A DNA stretch of 64,000 bases from Nephrocerus scutellatus (Eukaryota; Arthropoda; Insecta; Diptera; Pipunculidae): positions 21,132,939-21,196,938 of the forward strand of contig OX352766.1 of NCBI GenBank assembly GCA_947095585.1. Direction: 5' to 3'. Of this stretch, positions 1 through 10,451 are shown in pieces. Below the pieces are notes generated by a model, which ran no database searches, was not told where the DNA came from, and saw only the letters and a list, made by a program, of their open reading frames with translations. Both the position numbers and the translations under genes were made by a program. Each line of letters starts with the position of its first letter. Position 1 is the first letter of the stretch.

Positions 1-1567
1 TTCACGTCGGACGGGCGTCCAGTAAAACATCATTCAACCAGGAAATAAGACCTAGGCTAATGGCCTGAAGCAGATTCCGATGTCTTGCATCATTTACACA
101 CTTAGAGTTTCATGTCACATAAATAATCACTTAAAAAAAAAAAAAGAGAGAAGAATAAAATAAAAATTATATTTTTTTTTGTTCAATTACTTGAAAAGAA
201 ATTCTTTTCTTGTTTAAAACCGGGGTTGTCCGTCCCTGTAATATCGATTGTGGTCGATGGTTCGGAGTGCGATGAGAGCGACACCGTTAAGTCGTGTTGA
301 GGAGATCGGTCTCTCCACTTATTATCGGCTTTCTTTGTTCGGGACGCGAATAACACTCGTAGAGGATCGTTTAATCCTTGCTTTATTAGTATGTTTTAAC
401 CCCTTTTATTCCAGCACATCGTTCTCGTCAGCGCTGTCGGAGGAAATGTGATGGTCAACAGGGTAAGTCTCGTTTAATATATATATAATTTTTAACTTAA
501 CTCAAAATTGGTTTATTGGTGCCAAGAATGACTCTGGTCATTCAACGAAAGGGTTCTTTTCGGTTTTCGTTAAACTCAATACGTTTTCGCACCACCGAGC
601 CACTGACTAGTGTAAAATATGTTCAGAACAACAATCTGAATCATCATAAGTCCTCGCGATTACTTGACCGTATAGTGGTTAAAGCCAACAGAAAAATTTA
701 CGTTTTTAATTTCTTTTTTTTAAATAATATCCCTCAAATAATTACTTAAATAAGAATCACCCGGAAAAGAATTTCTTTTGGGTGCTAATCATTATAGAGT
801 GATTAACAACAAAAATTTCATTATTAAATTTGGGGCGGGTTATTTTGAATATGGTTTAAGGCCCTCAAGTTTTGATTTTATTTATTTTTTTTTATATAAT
901 GCGACAATCAATTTTTTTTTTCTCATAATAATATCCCTCAGATAATTAACTAAAGAGGAATCCCCTTGAAAAAGAGTTTTTTTCTCTTTTTTTCCTTTTT
1001 TTTTTTTGTGCTTATCCTTATTGAATGTATACCTATGGATATAAATAGATCTAGAAAAAAATATATATATATAAGAAACATATGTAAATAACCTAATTCT
1101 TGCGTATATGAAAATTTTAGATTTAAATAAAAGTTCACTATTATTCCTCTGTTTATAACTTAAACCGCAATGAGTTCTAATTAAATTTGAATCAATGGTG
1201 GCATTTCTCGGTTTCCTCTCTCTCCAACGATGGCCTTAGTAATTCCACTCACAGTGGGTTAGCACACCACTTCCACCAGGTGATAGTTTCGACCGGGCAA
1301 CCTTAAGTCCGCTGTCGAACAGGTCTGCTCGTTAACTGGCCTACTCTCACTGGAGTGAGAGTTGGCACATAGTGCACGCATAATAATAATTTTTTTTGTA
1401 ATGTAGATGATTTGGGCAGGACCGGCAAGGACCCTCTCCCACAACCCGACGAGCTTGAGCTAGAGCATCGCTAGGCGTGCACAGCGCCGATCGTCTCTTC
1501 CCAAATCCAAATATATATATATATATATATATACATGTTGTGTAGACAGGCAAACAAAAACATTACA
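1..1567 (+). repeat. 5' LTR of Ty3/gypsy-type retrotransposon (left end cut by window)
   Basis: This block is repeated almost perfectly at 10455-12030; differences seen are a few substitutions, a short insertion near 935 and a different TA-repeat length. It ends in CA at 1567, where the two copies diverge (primer-binding site here, LINE sequence there). The right copy is preceded by TG at 10452, so the true 5' LTR probably starts three bases before the window. It contains AT-rich tracts, a TA microsatellite near 1511 and an AATAAA near 1126. The small ORFs inside are not conserved coding sequence. Near identity of the two LTRs implies a recent insertion. Confidence 0.85.
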
Positions 1568-3144
1568 TAAAATGGCGCCCAACGTGGGGCCCGAATGGGT
1601 TTAGACGTAGGTCTAAACTCTTTTGGGTTTCACACACTTGTTATTTCAACCAACGGTGATGAAGGTTTCACCATCCCGTGTAGGTTCAAAACCTAATTTT
1701 CTCCCCTTTGCAAACTTTAACGAAGCTTAATAAGGGTTTGATCATGATCGATGTTGGAAGACCTATTGGTATTCTCTACTGTTCGTCCAACGGGAGGCTG
1801 GTTGTCCAGCAATAGAATAGCCGTCCAGTTGTATTCGGGAAATACAGGCGATTTGGCGACCAACTGCTGAGTGCCTGACCAATGCCACTGGGTTGCTTAG
1901 GATTGCATCTGGAAACGCAGGTGATCTGGCGAACAACGGCTGGATACCTGACCGATGCTTTTGGGTTCGTAGGATTGGTTCCTCTGAGAGCAGTGTAAAC
2001 TCGATCTCATTCGGAATTGCAGGTGATCTGGCGTACAACGGCTGGATACCTGACCGGTGATTTCTTCAAAGTTTGGATTTTCTTATTTGTTTGATCGTTC
2101 CGATAGGTTTAGGACGTGGGACATAGACTCGCGCAGGACGAACCAGGGTAGAGGTTTCGCACTAGAGCTGTTAGATTGGACTCGGAATTACAGGATTTGG
2201 CATTTACTGAATACCTGACCAGAAAAAATCTTGCAGTACACTGGAACGGAAGACTGTGCTCGATCAGTAATTGTTTTTAAATATTAACTTTTCCTTCAGT
2301 TGACAAACTTAGTTTTTTCACGAAACCACTGTTACTCAACTAATGACTCTTCAGGCTAACTAGATGTTTAGTCCATTAGACTTTGATTTTCTTTGGTCTC
2401 GACAGACCTGGAAGACAGGGGAATGGTCCCGGTCGATGAGAGAGAGAGAGAAAGAGAGAGAGAGAAATGTCCACCTTGAACCCATTATAAATCGTGCGAA
2501 ATAATTTTTTTTGGCAATTACCTTGATTGCAAAGTTTGTTATTTTTACTAATTTTTTCGGTTATAACTGGAAGACATTGACGGCAGACTTGGATAAGTCT
2601 CATTCGAAACCTTCAGTAAATATTACACAAGTTATATAGATTTTAATTTTAATTTTTGAAGAAATTCTTTTTAGATTTTTTTCGTCCACCCTAGGAAAAG
2701 TAAGACAACGTATTCCGGTACGTATATTCGCCAATCATAGATCGCGTTAGTGGCGCCTATGTGCTTTTGAATTTTAATTTAAGACCGCTAAATTTAATGC
2801 AGATTCCGTGGAACCCGGGGCTTGCTTCTTATTAATACTATCTTCATTTGAATATTTTTTTTTGGAATAATAGGGTTGAACCCTGTTTACTATTTTTCGT
2901 GAAGGGGCCAAAGAGTGTGTCCAGCAAACTTGCTAGTCTCTAAAAGACTAAGAGAAAGTTATATATTTTTTTTTTTCGCTAAGAAACCTTTTTTTTTGTC
3001 GAGTAAGGGTACATTTTGTTCCTGCGCCAAATCGTGGCGCTGTACGTTCGACTTCTCGCGTTAATCTGTTAAGGAACATCCAGATTGCTCGCGCTCCTAT
3101 TAACCAAATCAATTATTTTTGCTCAAATTTATTTAAAACTCGAC
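1568..3144 (+). other. Untranslated leader with degenerate internal repeats
   Basis: About 1.6 kb between primer site and gag, with no supportable coding sequence. Four imperfect repeats of a motif reading roughly caggtgatctggcg, then ggctggatacctgacc begin near 1841, 1911, 2012 and 2184. There is a GA-rich run near 2437-2466. A packaging or translation role is possible but unproven. Confidence 0.6.
1573..1590 (+). promoter_or_regulatory. Primer-binding site, tRNA-Lys type
   Basis: The 18 bases TGGCGCCCAACGTGGGGC lie five bases after the LTR end. From memory, they are complementary to the 3' end of animal tRNA-Lys(CUU), the primer used by gypsy-type elements. Placement and sequence fit a minus-strand primer site; the exact tRNA is an inference. 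Confidence 0.8.
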
Positions 3145-4770
3145 ATGGCGGTCCGGCGTAGCCTAGAAGGTATTAAAAGGCCTATAGTACCGTCAGAGGT
3201 GTTTGTTCACGAGTCACTAGAGTGCCCATTGTGCAAGATTGCTATCGACGGTAGTGCGGAGAGCGTTATCACCAATTGTAATCACGGTTTCCACCGATAT
3301 TGCCTGGCGGAAGTCCTCAAAAGCAAGGAAACCTGCCCCGAGTGCAATCAGCCGTGCTTTTTGAGTACGTTGCGATCGTTGTCGGTCCGACCTGGTCCCA
3401 GTAGCGAGGGTGGTAACGAAGTAATGGATAGTACCAATACCCATAACACGCGCCACAGATCGAAAAGGAAACCTCCACTTCGACTCCAACAGAGTGCACA
3501 GAGTGCTCAGCGAAATAATGATCAGTTAACCGGTGAGGGAGTGCAACGAAACTCCCGCGCCACTGTCACCGAACTGCGCACCCGACTATCTCTACCAGAC
3601 AACACCGTCCGACAAAGTCGGCGAGACTCAAGTCTGGTGAATACAGTACAGCATGTGGTTAATGCCTCCATTGACCAGATTCAAGGGTCAATGTTACACC
3701 ATATCACCAAAGACATCTCCCAGATTATCGAGACCAACGTCGAACGATGTTTTGAAAGGTTAAAACTACAGGAAAACGACCCGAGGACAATCGAAGCTCC
3801 AGCTAACACGCCGGACTTCGAAAACTATCCGTGGCCGCATGATATACCATTCGAGCGACGGGACCAAAATCAGCAGACTTCGTACCCTACTCGCTCGTCT
3901 CAATTAGACATAAACACCGCCGTAAAAGTATCCAACATCATCTCGAGCTGGCACCTCCAATTCGAGGGATCGTCCGATGGTCTAACGGTGGATAACTTCA
4001 TCTATCAAGTGCAGTCCTTGACCCAGCAAAGCCTGGATGGAAATTTTGAATTACTGTGCAAAAACGCACATCTCCTGTTCAGGGGTAGAGCCAAGGAATG
4101 GTTTTGGAGGTTCCACCGGGCGCACCCGTTCTTCCTATGGGACGATTTAATTGACTACCTGCGACAGCAATACAAGGACAGCCGGTCGGACTATGACATT
4201 CGCGAAGCTATCAGATGCCGGAAACAACGAGACAAAGAGACCTTTGATGAATATTATGACTCGATCGTTAGGCTGACAGATAGGCTCAGAAAACCGATCG
4301 CTGAATTGGACTTGGTAGAAATTTTGATAAGAAACCTTCGTTCCGAAGTACGGCACGAGATCCTCCATTTGGAAGTTGCTTCAGTGTCCATGCTGCGGCG
4401 GGTTGTTCAGCGTCGGGAACGGTTCTTGAATGATGTCTATCGGACTACGCCAATCATAAAACCAACATATCCGAGGCGTCAGATCGCCGAGTTGAATCGA
4501 CCCATGGACAAGGAAGTTAGTCCTTTAACGATTTCCTCGCCACCGGATCCTCCAAGGCCCACTAACCGCGAAGGTCAGCAGATCCAGAAAATCACTTGTT
4601 GGAATTGCGACACCGAAGGTCACCGATTTGACATGTGCCTTGAACAGCGGAGAATCTTCTGTTATGGGTGTGGTGCAAAGAATACTTACAAACCAAACTG
4701 CCAAAAATGTACGCGGCAGGGAAACTGGACGAGGGGTGTGAACAGAAACACCAGTTCACACCCACGTTAA
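3145..4770 (+). CDS. gag: Gag polyprotein with N-terminal RING-H2 finger and C-terminal zinc knuckles
   Basis: The ORF is open without an ATG from 3085; the first ATG is at 3145, giving 541 aa, used here. Residues 27-67 form a complete RING-H2 pattern: C27, C30, C45, H47, H50, C53, C64 and C67. The middle (about 300-430) resembles retrotransposon Gag capsid domains, with the W/F-rich stretch around FRGRAKEWFWRF and the FDEYYDSI region. Two CCHC-like knuckles, starting CWNC and CYGCG, lie at about 485-519; together they recall the mdg3/micropia-type Gag tail (from memory). Gag should form the particle and bind RNA; a RING finger is normally a ubiquitin-ligase module and is unexpected here. The stop at 4768 lies inside the pol overlap, reached by -1 frameshifting. 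Confidence 0.88.
   Translation: MAVRRSLEGIKRPIVPSEVFVHESLECPLCKIAIDGSAESVITNCNHGFHRYCLAEVLKSKETCPECNQPCFLSTLRSLSVRPGPSSEGGNEVMDSTNTHNTRHRSKRKPPLRLQQSAQSAQRNNDQLTGEGVQRNSRATVTELRTRLSLPDNTVRQSRRDSSLVNTVQHVVNASIDQIQGSMLHHITKDISQIIETNVERCFERLKLQENDPRTIEAPANTPDFENYPWPHDIPFERRDQNQQTSYPTRSSQLDINTAVKVSNIISSWHLQFEGSSDGLTVDNFIYQVQSLTQQSLDGNFELLCKNAHLLFRGRAKEWFWRFHRAHPFFLWDDLIDYLRQQYKDSRSDYDIREAIRCRKQRDKETFDEYYDSIVRLTDRLRKPIAELDLVEILIRNLRSEVRHEILHLEVASVSMLRRVVQRRERFLNDVYRTTPIIKPTYPRRQIAELNRPMDKEVSPLTISSPPDPPRPTNREGQQIQKITCWNCDTEGHRFDMCLEQRRIFCYGCGAKNTYKPNCQKCTRQGNWTRGVNRNTSSHPR
4719..4763 (+). promoter_or_regulatory. Programmed -1 ribosomal frameshift signal (gag to pol)
   Basis: The heptamer GGGAAAC at 4719-4725 sits in the gag frame as G GGA AAC, a standard X XXY YYZ slippery site. 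After an 8-nt spacer, 4734-4743 (gggtgtgaac) pairs perfectly over 10 bp with 4754-4763 (gttcacaccc) around a 10-nt loop. The pol frame is -1 relative to gag and overlaps gag to 4770. Slippery sequence, frame, spacing and stem all match the known requirements. Confidence 0.88.
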
Positions 4771-7700
4771 ACCCAAACACTACCCGGATTGACAACTTAG
4801 GGGGGCTAAGACCACCACCATCGAAGGTGATCCTGAGAAGAAACCCTAAAGTCCCAGATCTTGATTCGTCTCGTAGGAAAGCAGATGTGACATGGACCCC
4901 CTTTAAGCCATATTGCAACCGTATCAATGATTACCAGCTGGCCCGTGCAAGAATTTTCGAGTCGATAGAAGAGTTAGAACCGACCCCACCCAACAGATCC
5001 TCCAGACGGATGAAGGCGTTTTGGAAAAAGGTCAAAGAAAACCGAATCTTGGTAATGAGTACGATCCTAAGCAAAACAAATGATACCCGACCGTATGCTT
5101 CAGTCACAATGCTGGGTAAGGAACAATTAGGATTACTGGATAGTGGTGCTTCCATTAGTTGCATCGGTGGTTCACTGGCAACTAGCGTCCTAAACAGCAA
5201 AGTGGCACTTAAGCGTTTCGTGTCACCCCTCAAAACAGCTGATGGGAAGTCTCAAACCGTCTGCGGGTTCTTCCAAGTGGACATAATCTTTCGGAACAAG
5301 ACCAAGCGGCTCACGCTGTATGTAGTACCTTCTTTGGCCCAAGATTTATACCTGGGAATCGACTTTTGGAGGGTATTCGGTTTAGCTCCTGACATCGTTT
5401 CGGAGATAGCCATCTGCCAAACGGAAGATGATTTGAAAAATAGACACCATTTGAATGATTCGCAATCAACTAGGATGGAGGCAGTGAAAAACTTATTTCC
5501 ATCTTACGACACCGAGGGTTTGGGGAAAACTTCACTGGTGGAACACATAATAGACACAAACGGATGTAAAGCCATAAAACAGCGGCACTACCCGGTGTCA
5601 CCAGCCATCGAGAAACAGATTTTTGACGAACTAGATCGGATGCTGAAATTGGGAGTGATTGAAGAGTCCCAAAGTTCGTGGAGCTCCCCAGTAGTACTAG
5701 TCCGAAAACCGGGTAAGGTGAGGCTTTGCCTAGACTCGCGGAAATTAAATGCTGTAACGGTTACGGATGCGTACCCCCTTCCACACATCCAAGGAATTCT
5801 GAGTAGGTTGCCACGGGCCGAATTCATATCGAGTTTAGATCTAAAAGATGCATTTTGGCAAATTCCGCTGGAATTAAATTCTCGACAGAAGACTGCTTTC
5901 TCGGTTCCTAAGCGCCCGTTATACCAGTTTAAGGTTATGCCATTTGGGCTATGTAACGCTCCTCAAACCATGTGTCGTCTGATGGATAAAGTCATCCCCG
6001 CTGACCTCCACGACAGGGTTTTCGTGTACCTAGATGATCTGTTGGTCATAACCGAAGATTTTGATAGCCATGTGAATACACTTCAGGATGTCGCAAAACA
6101 TCTGCGTCTTCTGTCTTACAGAGGTGCGTTATCTTGGCCATATCATCGGAAATGGTGGACTAAGAACCGATCCCGAAAAGATCCAAGCAATTGTGGAATA
6201 CCCTGTCCCCAAAACAGTGCGCCAGCTTCGTCGCTTCCTCGGCATGGCTGGCTGGTATAGGAAATTCATTTCGAATTTCGCAGTAACTTGTACCCCGTTG
6301 ACGGACTTACTAAAAAAATCCAAAAGCCTACAGTGGAATGGTGAGGCCCAGGCGGCATTCGAAGCACTGAAGGTTAAACTTACCTCTTCACCCGTGTTGT
6401 ATACACCTGATTTCTCCAAACCATTTTTGATTCAGTGTGATGCCTGTCAATCAGGAGTTGGTAGTGTCCTCGTACAAACCTTGGACGACGGTTCCGAAGT
6501 GCCAATTGCGTATTGGTCACAAAAGCTCAATAAGGCCCAACGTAATTATAGCGTAACAGAGCAAGAATGCCTGGCCGCAGTGCTCAGCATCAAACACTTT
6601 CGCCCCTTTGTAGAGGGCCTCGATTTCACGGTGATTACTGATCACGCGTCACTACAGTGGCTTATGCGCCAAACGGACCTTAGTGGTAGGCTGGGAAGAT
6701 GGGCACTTAAACTCCAAGGCTTCAAATTTGAAATCCGGCATCGGAAAGGATCGGAGCACAAGGTCCCGGATGCGTTGTCGAGGATACATGAAGATTTTAT
6801 CGCTTCGATTGATTTGTTATCACCGGAAATCGATCTGGATTCTTCGGAGTTTACCTCCCCAGAATACGAAGACCGAAAGCGAAAAGTCCTGGAGAACCAC
6901 GATAAACTACCAGATTTAAGAGTGGTTAACCGACATCTCTACAAGCGGACCGAATTCTGCAGTGGTGAGGAGATACAAGAACAATCAGGGTGGAAGCTAT
7001 GGGTTCCAAAAAACCTCACGAGACAGGTGATCGAACGAGCGCACGACTCTCCAACGTCAGCACACGGTGGCATAAACAAAACCTTACAAAGGATACGGAA
7101 ATACTTTTTTTGGCCGCTTATGTTTGCCGAAGTACGGGATTATGTCCTTCAGTGTACCGTGTGCAAAACCACTAAACACCCTAATGTTACCCTAAGACCA
7201 TACATGGGTCGACAAAATACTTCAGAAAGACCCTTTCAACGGTTATACCTGGATTTAATTGGTCCTTTTCCACGATCCAAGGCAGGACACATCGGGTTGC
7301 TAATTATCCTAGATCATTTCACCAAATTTCATTTCCTGTGGCCGCTTAAGAAGTTCGTTACAAAACCCATTGTGGAATACTTAAGAAACCACATTTTTCC
7401 AACCTTCGGCGTGCCCGAAACCATCGTTACGGACAACGGAGTACAGTTCAAAAGCAATGACTTCAACAATTTATTGACCAAGTATGGCGTTAAGCATACT
7501 TATACAGCGCTCTATTCCCCCCAAGCGAATGCGTCGGAGCGAGTAAATCGTTCTTTGATCGCGGCCATTCGAAGCTTCCTCAGGGATGACCACTCATGCT
7601 GGGATCTGAACCTCTGTCACATAAGCTGCTCTCTACGGAGCTCCGTACATGCTGCCACGGGATTTTCGCCATACTTTATGACGTTTGGCCAGAACATGAT

Positions 7701-8067
7701 GGTACACGGTGACAGTTATGCGCGTCTGCGGCAGCTGGAACTATTAGAACCACCCGACACTCCGATATCTCACGAAGAGGGATTGGCCCAGGTTCGTAGC
7801 AAAGCCAAAGAACGAATGAGAAAGGCCTACGAAGTAAATGAACGAAACTATAATACTAGGTCAAGACCGATCGACTTTCGAGTGGGACAAGAAGTATATC
7901 GACGCAACTTCGCCCAGAGTGATTGGCATAAAGGTTTTAACGCGAAATTGGCGCCCACTTTCCTGAAGGCCCGCATTAAGCACAAGTTGGGAAGTTGCTA
8001 CTACATGCTAGAAGATCACCAGGGGAAACAAATCGGCGTGTACCATGCGAAAGATATAAAACAGTAG
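4726..8067 (+). pseudogene. pol: pol (protease, reverse transcriptase, RNase H, integrase) broken by a small deletion
   Basis: It is read in the -1 frame after the frameshift site; that frame is open from 4668 to 6260. Protease has DSGAS near 5139. Reverse transcriptase has YLDD near 6027-6038. The second open segment (6088-8067) carries the thumb, RNase H (QCDACQSGVGS, then the TDHASL motif), integrase zinc-binding H/H/C/C residues near 7040-7170, and the D, D, E triad near 7251, 7432 and 7537. The two frames meet at about 6108-6112, where roughly ten codons usually found between the YLDD region and the LGHII motif are missing and the frame changes. This copy therefore cannot make full-length Pol. 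No env follows. Confidence 0.88.
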
Positions 8068-8745
8068 GAATGGCACTGCGGTGTAGTCGCCTGTTCTCAG
8101 CCTTTCGGGGCCTTTATGATAAAACCCCCCGGAAATCCTGTTTTGTGGTGGCGACTGATAATTGGGAAATAGCATAAGCACCCAATACGCACCACCTTAA
8201 TAACCCTGTAGTGGAAAGAGCGAGATTGCATGTAGCTTTTATCCTCATGTCCACCAAGAAACGACACTCATACGTAGAACGGATACTGAGAGAAAGAAAA
8301 AATTATATTGGAATTGTCAGTAACCAATTAGGTATGTATTTCCCAATGGCTACGATTGATTCTCTGTTACGATGCATTAGGTCAAAACGCTGTGGTGCAA
8401 TTGTCCAACCATGAGGTTGTGCTCATGTTTCTCCCCTCCCTCTCTCGGTCGGCTTAAACATCTAAACGAATTTATATATGATGCATGGTAACCTAGAGAA
8501 TTACCAACAAGGGTAAGCCTCACCAAAGTTGAACAAGAAGAAACAGGAGAGTGTATTCGGTCGCCCCAAAACAATGAAAAAAAAAAAATTAATAAAAATT
8601 TTAAGGCAATATTAGGAGTCAGCAACACACACGAGCTGGAGAAGGAAAACGATATAGAGAACCGATCTCAGGTATTGAGTGAGGGGTTTGCAAAAAAAAA
8701 AAAATTTTTTTTTTGGGTGGCATCGTATATGAACAAAGGAGAGTG
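8068..8745 (+). other. Upper 3' untranslated region of the LTR element
   Basis: Between the pol stop and the tandem repeat block. No env-like membrane protein or other coding sequence was recognised. It contains A- and T-rich runs, for example around 8578 and 8692-8714. Confidence 0.6.
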
Positions 8746-10305
8746 CATGTTCGTAAAATTACACGACATGTTAAAGAAAAAAATAGTTCGCTTCTTCGAC
8801 TTGTCGCGTGCGGTCAGGGTTATTTGCTCGCAAAAAAATTAATATTTGTAAAGTGGCCAACAGTAATGGCGGACTTAGCAACATTTCTAAAAATCGAAAA
8901 AAATATATATTTGGTAAAAATTTAAAACCATACGGTTGTGAAAATACATAAATTAAAATATTAATGTGGCACGGCGTGTTGAACATGTTCGCAAATAAAA
9001 TTTTCGACTTTTCAAATAAAAATCAATTTGGCAATTTTTTTTTGCAAAGTGGCACCCATAGCGTGCGGCCATGCTGAATAGTTTGTTCGAGAACTTTCCT
9101 CAACGTGCAAAATTCTTTTTTAAATTGGAATGTGCAATGGCGCATTATAACATGTTCGTAAAATTACACGACATGTTAAAGAAAAAATAGTTCGCTTCTT
9201 CTACTTGTCGCGTGCGGTCAGGATTATTTGCTCGCAAAAAAATTAATATTTGTAAAGTGGCCAACAGTAATGGCGGACTTAGCAACATTTCTAAAAATCG
9301 GAAAAAATATATATTTGGTAAAAATTTAAAACCATACGGTTGTGAAAATACATAAATTAAAATATTAATGTGGCACGGCGTGTTGAACATGTTCGCAAAT
9401 AAAATTTTCGACTTTTCAAATAAAAAATCAATTGGCAATTTTTTTTGCAAAGTGGCACTTATAGCGTGCGGCCATGCTGAATAGTTTGTTCGAGAATTTT
9501 CCTCAACGTGCAAAATTCTTTTTTAAATTGGAATGTGCAATGGCGCATTATAACATGTTCGTAAAATTACACGACATGTTAAAGAAAAAAATAGTTCGCT
9601 TCTTCTACTTGTCGCGTGCGGTCAGGGTTATTTGCTCGCAAAAAAATTAATATTTGTAAAGTGGCCAACAGTAATGGCGGACTTAGCAACATTTCTAAAA
9701 ATCGAAAAAAATATATATATGGTAAAAATTTTAAACCATGCGGTTGTGAAAATTTATAAATTTAAATATTAATGTTGCACGGCGTGTTGAACATGTTCGC
9801 AAATAAAATTTTCGACTTTTCAAATAAAAAATCAATTGGCAATTTTTTTTGCAAAGTGGCACTTATAGCGTGCGGCCATGCTGAATAGTTTGTTCGAGAA
9901 CTTTCCTCAACGTGCAAAATTCTTTTTTAAATTGGAATGTGCAATGGCGCATTATAACATGTTCGTAAAATTACACGACATGTTAAAGAAAAAAATAGTT
10001 CGCTTCTTCTACTTGTCGCGTGCGGTCAGGGTTATTTGCTCGCAAAAAAATTAATATTTGTAAAGTGGCCAACAGTAATGGCGGACTTAGCAACATTTCT
10101 AAAAATCAAAAAAATATATAATTGGTAAAAATTTAAAACCATACGGTTGTGAAAATACATAAATTAAAATATTAATGTGGCACGGCGTGTTGAACATGTT
10201 CGCAAATAAAATTTTCGACTTTTCAAATAAAAATCAATTTGGCAATTTTTTTTGCAACGTGGCACTTATAGCGTGCGGCCATACTGGTCAGTTTGTTCGA
10301 GAACC
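8746..10305 (+). repeat. About 3.9 tandem copies of a 404-bp unit in the element's 3' UTR
   Basis: The start motif catgttcgtaaaattacacg recurs at 8746, 9151, 9554 and 9958, giving periods of 405, 403 and 404 bases. Copies differ by scattered substitutions and homopolymer-length changes. Each unit repeats the stretches tagttcgcttctt and gtggccaacagtaatggcgg. The block lies inside the retrotransposon, between pol and the 3' LTR, and does not encode protein. Confidence 0.92.
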
Positions 10306-10451
10306 TTTTCTTCGGCCATAAATTTTTTTGGTTGAAAAAAAAAAAAAAAAAAAACAAAATATGGCGGATCCAGCCAATACATTTCATAAGGAAACTTTCT
10401 TTTTGTCGAGCACCAGATATCGAGGAGATCGACCATAGATAATTATGGTCC

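Noticed and set aside
516..749. 77-codon ORF repeated in both LTRs (516-749 and 10970-11203)
   Set aside because: It is duplicated only because it lies in the LTR; no domain, no conserved start, AT-rich tail.
8746..10305. CRISPR-like array
   Set aside because: Units are contiguous 404-bp tandem repeats without spacers, inside a eukaryotic retrotransposon.
10300..10451. Polypurine tract next to the first element's 3' LTR
   Set aside because: There is an A-run at 10336-10354 but no purine tract directly abutting the TG at 10452, so none is called.
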